A DNA stretch of 23,038 nt from a virus. Shown here piece after piece: positions 12,411 to 20,100 of the stretch. The translations under genes were made by a program, and so were the position numbers. Each line of letters starts with the position of its first letter. Within the stretch, counting starts at the first letter, position 1. The notes under the pieces are model-generated. The model did no database searches. It was not told the DNA's origin and worked only from the letters and a program-made list of their open reading frames with translations. Location of the stretch: positions 1 through 23,038 of the IMG/VR virus record IMGVR_UViG_3300032046_000233. One strand, written 5' to 3'.

Positions 12411-12742
12411 CGTTCTCGAAGGCGCTCGTTACCGTGGGGCAAGCGTTCGGGAAGACCCCGCGCGAAGTCTACGAAACGATGGGACTGAACGAGTTCCAGG
12501 CCGCATACGGGGCACTCGCTCACATCGAGAACGCGCACTTCGCCCAAGACGTTCTTTCATCTATGTACGGGAGCCGTGCGGATGCAAAGGCAATAGACGA
12601 AATACTTTTGAAGCTCCGGTCATCGAAGAGCACAGACGAAGCGATTGACCGGGGGGCGATGCCGCTGCCCCCAGTCGAGATCACGACGGGCACACTTGAA
12701 GCCGAGGGGTTTGAAAGGGTTGAGGTAGGGGATGGCAAGTAG
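12341..12742 (+). CDS. Tail assembly chaperone, frameshifted extension (lambda T-like)
   Basis: This is the 133-residue extension read after the -1 shift; with 149 residues from the upstream gene the fusion would be 282 residues. The extension begins with a polar Gly/Asp/Arg linker (RPGHDAGDSPRGEDGRSGED) and then a helical domain, ALVTVGQAFGKTPREVYETM followed by NEFQAAYGALAHIE. No ribosome site or good start codon is seen at its upstream edge (only TTG 12317), which supports production by frameshift. In lambda the G part binds the tape measure and the T part recruits tube protein. The end overlaps the tape measure start by 11 bases. Confidence 0.7.
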   Translation, partial: RPGHDAGDSPRGEDGRSGEDSKLAFSKALVTVGQAFGKTPREVYETMGLNEFQAAYGALAHIENAHFAQDVLSSMYGSRADAKAIDEILLKLRSSKSTDEAIDRGAMPLPPVEITTGTLEAEGFERVEVGDGK

Positions 12743-15455
12743 ATCCGTCGAAATCTTTCTCATCGCAAACGCCGACAAGTGGATCAAGGGGATCGACAAG
12801 GCGACCGCGAAGGCCGACGAACTCGGTCGGGCGATACAGAAGCAGAAGAACATCGCGGACATGAGCTTCAAGGCGGGCGCGGCCCTGTTCGTGGGCGCCG
12901 CCGGGATGATCGCCGCCACCGTCGGCCCTGCGATCAAACTTGAAGACGCTGTTGGGCGCATCGCCGCACAGACAGGGCTGACGGGCGAAGCATACAGCGC
13001 CTTCACGAAGAAACTCTCCGCCGATACCAAGAAGCTCTCCGTTGAGATTGGGGCGTCCCTCGATTCGGTAATCTCCGCTTACGACATGGCCGTCCGTGAG
13101 GGGATCGACCCCGCTTCGGACTCCTTCGACAAGTTCGTCAAGCAAGCCCTCCAACTCGCATCTGTCACGCGCGTAGACCTTCCAACGGCCATTGCCACGG
13201 TCGATAATGTTCTCGACCGCTTCGGCACGACCCTTTCTAAAACCCCAGACGCAATGGATATGCTCTACCGCGCGTCACGTGCTGGCGAGACGGGATTCCA
13301 AGAGTTTACTAATACGCTCGCGCTTACGGCTCAGGCGGCGGGAGCGTTAGAGCTTCCACTAGACAAAGTGGCCGCCCTGATGGCGCTGCTGGGACAGCGC
13401 GGAATGACGGGATCGCGTGCGGGCATGGCAATGGGGCAGGCTCTTGCGCGTCTCGCCACGGCGAGCAAGGACAGCGCAGACAATCTCCACGCTCTCAAGG
13501 TCAATGTGCTTGATCCTACGACGGGCAAGGTGCGCGACCTTGCTGATGTTTTCTCCGATCTTCGCAAGGCAATACTCTCACTCCCAGAGGCGAAACGAGA
13601 CACGGTTCTAATGGAACTCCTCGGCCCTGCGGGGTTCCGCGTTCTCGGTGGACTCATCAAAGATGTCAACACCGATTTTAAGGGCATGTTCAATACCATC
13701 GCCAAGGGCAAGGGCATCAACGACGCCTTTGCCGAGAGCGCAAAATCCGCCGGGCACAAGCTCGACGTGATGAAGGCGTCGATCACCGCCGCACGAACAG
13801 AGATCGGCACGGCGTTTCTCCCGGTACTTGCAGAAGCCGCCGAAGGTCTATCAGGCGTTCTCAAGGCTCTCACCCCATTCATACAGGCCAACGCAGACCT
13901 CGTCGTCCCACTCACAGGCGCGGCGCTTGGGCTTGGCGCGTTCGGCATGGCCGCGGGCAAAGCAGCTTGGGCGGTCACGCTTCTCCGGGCTACATGGCCC
14001 GCGTTCTTTGCGCTGTTTGGTCCGTGGTCAATAGCAATAATGGCTGTCGTTACCGCACTATCCTTGGTCGCCCATTTCACAAAGGGTTGGACTGATAAGG
14101 TCAATGAGGCAAAAACGGCCTTGTCCGAGAAAGAAGCAAGGGCCGAATTACTGCGGGCGAAGATTAAGGAACTTGAGAGCCAACAGGCAACCTACAACAA
14201 GACGCTTGTGGATGGGACAATTCCGGGGCTCAAAGAAGCTAAAGCAGAGCTTGCCAATCTCACCGGAGAGGCGGACAAACTCCAAAAGAAACTAGCTGAA
14301 CTAAGGGGAGAGTGGGTCATACCCGAAACGCTACCCGGTGTTTCGGCGGCGCTCCAACAAGCATTTATAGACCTCTCTGCTGTTCAACGTCAAGCTAGAA
14401 CGGGGTGGGAGGGCGGAGAAGGCGCGCCCATATTTGCCTCACAGGGCGAAGAGATTGAGCGACTCCGGGCGTATATCGATGCGCTCCGCAACAAGTGGGC
14501 GGAACTTGCCACAACCCAGACCTCCGCTACCACCACAACTGACGCCCTGACTGGCGCCACAGTTGCGGGAACCGCCGCGGCCCTCGACAATGCCGACGCC
14601 GTAATGACGATGGGCAAGTACGTTGCCGAGTACGTCGCCAAGGCAAAGCAGGCAAAGCTCGAAGCGGGCTGGCTCGCAGCTCCTGGGGCTGCGGGTGCCG
14701 CGTTACCAACAGGGCCGGAGGAGCCCATAATTCCCCCGCTCGGAGAACAGGCCGCAGATGAGGTGGATCTAGTTCAATCCGAGTGGGCGCGTCTCCTTGA
14801 AAGCGGCATCTCGACGGCGGATCTCCTAGACACAGGATTCGGCGCAGCCCTCTCAGACATGGAGCCCTACGCGCAAGAGTTTGCGGACAGTTTCATCTAC
14901 AACTTTGAGCGCATGCAGGCCGAGGGGAAGAACGTCCTAAAATCCCTCGCCGCCTCTTTCGCCCTGGCGATGATGGACATGGTCAAGATGGCAATACACG
15001 CCGCGATCGCGCAGATCGTTGCGACGAAGATTGCGCAGGTGGCTATCGCGTCAATGCAGGGCTTTATGACGTTCGGCGCCTCGCTCCTTGAGATTGGACC
15101 CATTCTCGCCACAGCCGCCGGGGCCATTGCCGCCTTGAGTGGTTTGCAGAAGAAATTGGGCGGTTACGCAGCCGGGGGCATCGTTCCACAGACGGGTCTC
15201 GTTCTCGCACACGCGGGCGAGCGCATCATCAACCCTGCCTACAACACCGCAAGCGATCTAGTGAACATGCTCTCGGGTACGCGCCTGGCGGCGGCTTTGA
15301 CGCCGGTTCCCGTTGCTTCAGGCGCGGGCGCCCCTGGGATGGCCGCCGCCTCGTTCTACTTCCACATGCCTATCTACGGCAACGTCAACTCCGAACTCGA
15401 CATGGAAAAGGTTATGCGAAAGGCGGCTGACGTTTTCCGAAGCCGCGCGGGGTAA
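12732..15455 (+). CDS. Tail tape measure protein
   Basis: This 907-residue protein is the longest helical, Ala-rich product in the window. Residues 1-100 include ADKWIKGIDKATAKADELGRAI and a hydrophobic GAALFVGAAGMIAATV. Residues 75-330 show the PhageMin_Tail/TIGR01760 pattern, including GETGFQEFTNTLALTAQAA and MALLGQRGMTGSRAGMAMGQ. Hydrophobic stretches follow at about 390-455, coiled coil at about 455-530, and a second hydrophobic block at about 735-800. The end has the common GGYAAGGIVPQTGLVLAHAG and ERIINPAYN motif. The protein fixes tail length (about 136 nm by the 0.15 nm per residue rule) and is ejected with DNA. GAGGTAGGGG precedes ATG 12732. No lysozyme or peptidase motif was seen inside. 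Confidence 0.92.
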   Translation: MASRSVEIFLIANADKWIKGIDKATAKADELGRAIQKQKNIADMSFKAGAALFVGAAGMIAATVGPAIKLEDAVGRIAAQTGLTGEAYSAFTKKLSADTKKLSVEIGASLDSVISAYDMAVREGIDPASDSFDKFVKQALQLASVTRVDLPTAIATVDNVLDRFGTTLSKTPDAMDMLYRASRAGETGFQEFTNTLALTAQAAGALELPLDKVAALMALLGQRGMTGSRAGMAMGQALARLATASKDSADNLHALKVNVLDPTTGKVRDLADVFSDLRKAILSLPEAKRDTVLMELLGPAGFRVLGGLIKDVNTDFKGMFNTIAKGKGINDAFAESAKSAGHKLDVMKASITAARTEIGTAFLPVLAEAAEGLSGVLKALTPFIQANADLVVPLTGAALGLGAFGMAAGKAAWAVTLLRATWPAFFALFGPWSIAIMAVVTALSLVAHFTKGWTDKVNEAKTALSEKEARAELLRAKIKELESQQATYNKTLVDGTIPGLKEAKAELANLTGEADKLQKKLAELRGEWVIPETLPGVSAALQQAFIDLSAVQRQARTGWEGGEGAPIFASQGEEIERLRAYIDALRNKWAELATTQTSATTTTDALTGATVAGTAAALDNADAVMTMGKYVAEYVAKAKQAKLEAGWLAAPGAAGAALPTGPEEPIIPPLGEQAADEVDLVQSEWARLLESGISTADLLDTGFGAALSDMEPYAQEFADSFIYNFERMQAEGKNVLKSLAASFALAMMDMVKMAIHAAIAQIVATKIAQVAIASMQGFMTFGASLLEIGPILATAAGAIAALSGLQKKLGGYAAGGIVPQTGLVLAHAGERIINPAYNTASDLVNMLSGTRLAAALTPVPVASGAGAPGMAAASFYFHMPIYGNVNSELDMEKVMRKAADVFRSRAG

Positions 15456-15458
15456 TGA

Positions 15459-16418
15459 ATGAGCTACGAAGTCAACACGTATCGAATTGAACTGTGCTGC
15501 CCTGGGCTTGGAAGCGGTGCCGAGAATCCTGTTGTCGGGGCGCTATCAACCGAACGCCTCTCGCTATCGCAGTACGGGTTTCGCATCGCCAACCCCTACG
15601 ACATTGTGGGGAGCGTTCAGTCCTATCCGATACCGTTCAAGAACGGAGCGGGCGTCATCACAAGCGGATACCTCGGGGCGCACGACGTTCAACTCATGGG
15701 CACGATTTTCGATTCTACGTCGTATGGACTGTGGAACTCTATTGCGCGGGACTATCTTCTCCGCTGGCTTTCCATTGCCGCGATTCGGCGGGATACTTAT
15801 CTGCGCATTGGCCTCTGGAACGGCGCGACAATCCAATGGTTTCGGCTCTACTGCGTGCTTCGCGAGTCCAACATCCCATTTGTCCAGTATTCGCAGCTGA
15901 CAATAGCAACCCCGATTCAGCTCACGTTTTTCGCATACGATCCCGTGCTCTACGAGGATACCGAGGGGAGCGCCGACATCATTGTCGCCGCCGGGGCGGC
16001 GATGGGCCAGCACCAGCCGTTGAACGACGTGCCGCTCCAAACTGTTTTACTCCCACACCAAACCGGAGCCAACCGGCCCATATTTCGGAGCGTCTACACC
16101 TGGACAAATAGCTCGGGCGCAGACCTCACAATGGTTTCCGCGAACGACATTATGACGGGGAGCACCGCAACCATCACGGACACGATGGCAAACGGCCATA
16201 GCTTCACCATCGACAACTGGAACGGGCTTGTCTACGGGGGCGGCGCAACGAATATGACCAACCGCATGGACAAGTTCACCGGAAACTTCTGGTGGAGCGG
16301 GAACACGACGGCCCACTGGCATATCGATAGAGACCCGCACACCTACGCCCTGACGTTCAACATCAAGTTCTTGAAACCCGCTGCGAACTACTTTGTGACG
16401 CAGCGATACGCGGCATAG
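15459..16418 (+). CDS. Distal tail protein (Dit-like)
   Basis: This 319-residue protein follows the tape measure directly, the normal place of Dit. Its N-terminal half has strand-rich segments (NPYDIVGSVQSYPIPFKNG, HDVQLMGTIFDSTSYGLWN, LLRWLSIAAIRRDTYLRIG, QLTIATPIQLTFFAYDPVLY) in the order of a Dit tube-like domain with a QLxFxAYDP element typical of Sipho_tail proteins. The C-terminal half (about 190-319) is a beta-sandwich (FRSVYTWTNSSGADLTM to THWHID-like end) like the galectin-type domain of Dit proteins. Dit forms the ring joining the tube and tail tip. Start ATG 15459 lies within TAATGAATGAG just after the previous stop. Confidence 0.7.
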   Translation: MSYEVNTYRIELCCPGLGSGAENPVVGALSTERLSLSQYGFRIANPYDIVGSVQSYPIPFKNGAGVITSGYLGAHDVQLMGTIFDSTSYGLWNSIARDYLLRWLSIAAIRRDTYLRIGLWNGATIQWFRLYCVLRESNIPFVQYSQLTIATPIQLTFFAYDPVLYEDTEGSADIIVAAGAAMGQHQPLNDVPLQTVLLPHQTGANRPIFRSVYTWTNSSGADLTMVSANDIMTGSTATITDTMANGHSFTIDNWNGLVYGGGATNMTNRMDKFTGNFWWSGNTTAHWHIDRDPHTYALTFNIKFLKPAANYFVTQRYAA

Positions 16419-16421
16419 ACG

Positions 16422-17189
16422 ATGGTTGTTACCCTATATAAGTCACCAACAACAAGCGGTGGAGTTATTCAGCAATGGACCACGCCACAGAATGTTTACG
16501 CAACCGACAACGCTGTTGCCACCGCCGGGAATGGACTAAGCAATAGTTATGCTGGCTTTGGTTTCACGGCACCGGAGGTTTTTCTTTGTTCCGCAATCAA
16601 TGGGTTTGAGGTGTCCTGTGAGGCAAAAAATAGCGGCACCTCTGGAAACAACCGGCTTGACGTATGGCTAATCAAAGGCGGCGTAAAACAGTCAACGACA
16701 TTAACAAACGCGCAATCGTGGACGACGACAACCGACGCCGCAAAGGTATGCGGATCGTCGTCCGATACCGCCGGGGTTGTGTGGACGGCGAACGACGTCA
16801 TCGATCCGGGATTTGGAATATATTGTACGATGGTTACTGTTTCTGGTACGCGCAACCTGCTGGTCGATCAGTTGAGACTTAGAGTATACGTCACCCCCCC
16901 GAGTTTCTTGGATGTGTTCCCAGGGGAAGGAGATGCCTCGATCCCTGGATATGTTATGCGAGCCAAGAAATGCGCGGTATGTTCTACTAGGGCTTATTAC
17001 GCCCACCACTATTCTTCTCCGCAACGCCTGTTGAATCCAAGTCGTTGTCCTCATTGTTCCAGCGCCATTTCGTATGTATGTAAAGCGCACCAGGCTAATC
17101 CGGTGGTTCCGGCCAACCACACATGGAGCTTTGTAGAACCGGCAACCACGGTATTTTGGAATAGATTTATGGAACTGGAGCCGGTTTAG
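16422..17189 (+). CDS. Lectin-like tail-tip protein with C-terminal zinc ribbon
   Basis: This 255-residue protein has two parts. Residues 1-165 form a beta-sandwich whose first 65 residues match the tail-tip protein of the next gene (VTxYKxPTxxG, WxxPQxxYxxD, SAINGFEV, and a closing LRLRVYVTPP). Residues 180-230 hold a zinc ribbon, CAVC (184-187) and CPHC (209-212), 21 residues apart, with Cys and His nearby (YVCKAH). Such a ribbon at the end of a phage tail protein is unusual. The gene reads as less GC-rich than its neighbours (29 of 60 G/C in bases 16981-17040), hinting at recent gain. It could be a receptor-binding or baseplate decoration protein with a metal-stabilised tail. The ligand is unknown. 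Confidence 0.65.
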   Translation: MVVTLYKSPTTSGGVIQQWTTPQNVYATDNAVATAGNGLSNSYAGFGFTAPEVFLCSAINGFEVSCEAKNSGTSGNNRLDVWLIKGGVKQSTTLTNAQSWTTTTDAAKVCGSSSDTAGVVWTANDVIDPGFGIYCTMVTVSGTRNLLVDQLRLRVYVTPPSFLDVFPGEGDASIPGYVMRAKKCAVCSTRAYYAHHYSSPQRLLNPSRCPHCSSAISYVCKAHQANPVVPANHTWSFVEPATTVFWNRFMELEPV

Positions 17190-17194
17190 CGGTC

Positions 17195-20100
17195 ATGTCT
17201 GTTACTGCCTATAAAGGTCCAACCGCCGACGGGCAGATCATTGATGCCTGGAACAACCCCCAGTATGCATACACCATAGACGTGCTTTATTGGGCCATAT
17301 GCTCGACGTGGGACCCTCCGACCAATGCCGAGGACTTCTATCATTTTGACTTTACATCTTCTGACATCCCCGCCGGATCAGCCATTAACGGTTTCGAGAT
17401 CGAGATTACCGGCCACAATGGGACCACGGCATGCACAACAAACATGCATTGCAAGATGGTCAAGGACTCTACTCACACCTACGGGGATGAATATGCATAT
17501 CTGAGTGTGTTCGACTCGGATGAAACGATCACGGTTGGGAGTTCAACCGAGCTGTTTGATACGACCTGGACACAGGCCGAAGTGGTTGCCGACACGTTCG
17601 GCGTCAAGGTCTGGCCTGTCAGGATTACAACAAGTAGTTGGCACGCATGCCATATCAACGCGGTTCGTATTCGCGTTTACTACACGAAACCGACGGCCAC
17701 GGTCACCGCTGCACAGGCCGATCTCACCTACACGATTCCGACGGGTCGGGTAACTGCAGGGCAAGCTGATCTCACTCACTCACTTAAAACGGGCCGTGTC
17801 ACTGCAGGGCAAGCTGATCTCACTTACTCGCAGAAAACCAGTCGCGTCACGGCGGCCCAAGCCGATCTCACTCACTCGCTTAAAACGGGCCGCGTCACTG
17901 CAAGCCAAGCCGATCTCACTTATACAGAAACAGGAGAGCCAGAACCTAGCCCGCCGATAAAGCCGTCGGGAACCTTCTACTACATCAAATCGGGTGGCAA
18001 CAACGCGAGCGCGGGAACATCTTGGGCAACCGCCTGGGCGGACACGGACAAACTCCACACACTCTATCCCCTTCCCTGCCCGATAACAAGCACCGATTGC
18101 ATCGTCATTCGGTCGGCCACCTACATGCCGACCTTAACCGTGATGATTTGGAAAAGCCAAGTCACCATCGTCTCCGAAAAACAAGCCGTCGCCTACCTGT
18201 GGATCGACCAGGACGCCGAATACATCAACGCGGTGCCGGTCATCGATGGGACGAACATTCTCGACAACACGGGCGGGCGCAACCCGTACTCACAGGACAT
18301 TCTCGCGCTCGACGTGCCGGGGAACCGCGGCGGCGGAGTCGAGAACGACTGCCATAGCTTCACGCTCGACGGCATCAATCTCATCAACGGCAAGCGGAAC
18401 GGTTTTTGGACTTCCTGCGTCACGGGTGGCACACGCGCATACAACGCCTTCCATGAGATTCGCAATTCAACCATAAGCTACTGCGCAGCGACCGGCGTTT
18501 ACGGTCGACAAGCGAATGACTTCTATCTCCACGACGTCGAGCTCCACCATAACGGGGATGGCGTCGAGGCGCATCTTGTCCACGCCGTCTACCTCAATGA
18601 CTCGGACAACGTGCTTATCGAAGACGCGATTGTCCGTGACACGTTGAACGCCGGGGCAATCCACCTAAACGGCGACAAGGTAAGCGGCGTTCAGGGGTTC
18701 ATGCGGAACGCCATCGTGCGCCGGTCAAAGTTCTGGAATAACAAGGGCGTCGACATCGACCTCTACAACGCCATCGGCGGGCGGGTCGAGAACAACGTCA
18801 TTCATACGCCGCTTGCCACCACGACCCACATCAATTCGCTCATTTACGTCGGCGTCGACGCGTTGGGTGTACCCTTCCCCCAACCGTCAAACGGCGTCGA
18901 GATCGTCAACAACACTCTCGTCTGTGCCGCAACCCAGAACGACGCCATTCGCCTGGGTTCATCGCCGGGAGAGGCCAAGAACTGCGTCGTCTTCAATAAC
19001 ATCGCCGTAACCGCGGATGGGATAGCGGCAACATCAATCATCTCCGACTCCACCGACAACCACACCATCGTGCCGAATAGCGTTGTAGCGTACACAACCG
19101 GGAACCTTACGGCATGGTTCGTGGACCCGCTCAATGCAACACTTGCGTCGAGAAACTATCACCTGAAGGTTGGGGGCCCGTTTTTTAACGCTGGCGCGAA
19201 CTCCGTCTACAATTCGGAAACCGGAACGGTCTTCGCGCCGCTCGAAGACTATGACGGACTCCACCGACCGCAGGGCGCGGGATTCGACACGGGCGCTTTC
19301 GAGTATCCCGTGGCAGGCCCCACAGTCTACGGGCGGGTCACCGCCGTAAACGCGGTCGCAACCTACACAGAACTCCCGTGGGAACGTGCCTCATTCGCGC
19401 CGCTTCAAACCTTTCAGCTCGAAGACTATCGCATAGACTTCATGTCGTGGGCAGGCGCGCGAAAGGACTCCGTTCAACGGGCCTCTGGATACAACCCACT
19501 CACGTTTCTCGACTTCAAGTTGAACGCAAACGGCGGCTGTGGAGACGCAACGATAAAGCTCCTACGCGAGCGCGTGCCCGGCCCCCCGCGTGCGGCACAG
19601 TTCGGATACCTCATGGAGCCCGGCGATGTCGTGGACGTCTGGCTCCATTCGTGGTACTTCGGGGACGCACTATTGCAGTGGTATCAGGGTGTAATCACGA
19701 AGGTCGAAGACCCCGAGGGATTCGGGGATACCATCACGATTGAGGCGCGGGGCATATGGGACGAGATCCTCGAGAAGCGCCTGGTGACGAAATACTACGA
19801 GGGGAAGGCCATCAATGTCATGGTGGCCGACATTCTCGCAGACGTGGCCGCCGAGAGCAGGATATCGACCTCCACGGCGGGAATCGTCGTTACTTCCCCG
19901 TACACTATCGACGACGTGGAGTTGGAACTCACGTCGGTTGCCGCTGCAATCGAATCCCTTGCCGCTGTTCAGGGGAACATCCAGTACGGCATAGACCCGT
20001 CTGGCGTGTTCTACTTCAAGACGCTTGATGCTACAACGAAACTCACGGCGCAAGTGGGGGTGAACGTATCCGATTACAAGAAGCACGGCGAATCGAATGA

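Noticed and set aside
13331-14104. Antisense open frame of 257 codons inside the tape measure gene
   Set aside because: Low-complexity Ser/Ala/Arg shadow of the Ala-rich coding strand, without start signals.
17696-17935. CRISPR-like array
   Set aside because: The 48-bp units are contiguous with no spacers, stay in frame and encode a repeating peptide inside a large gene.
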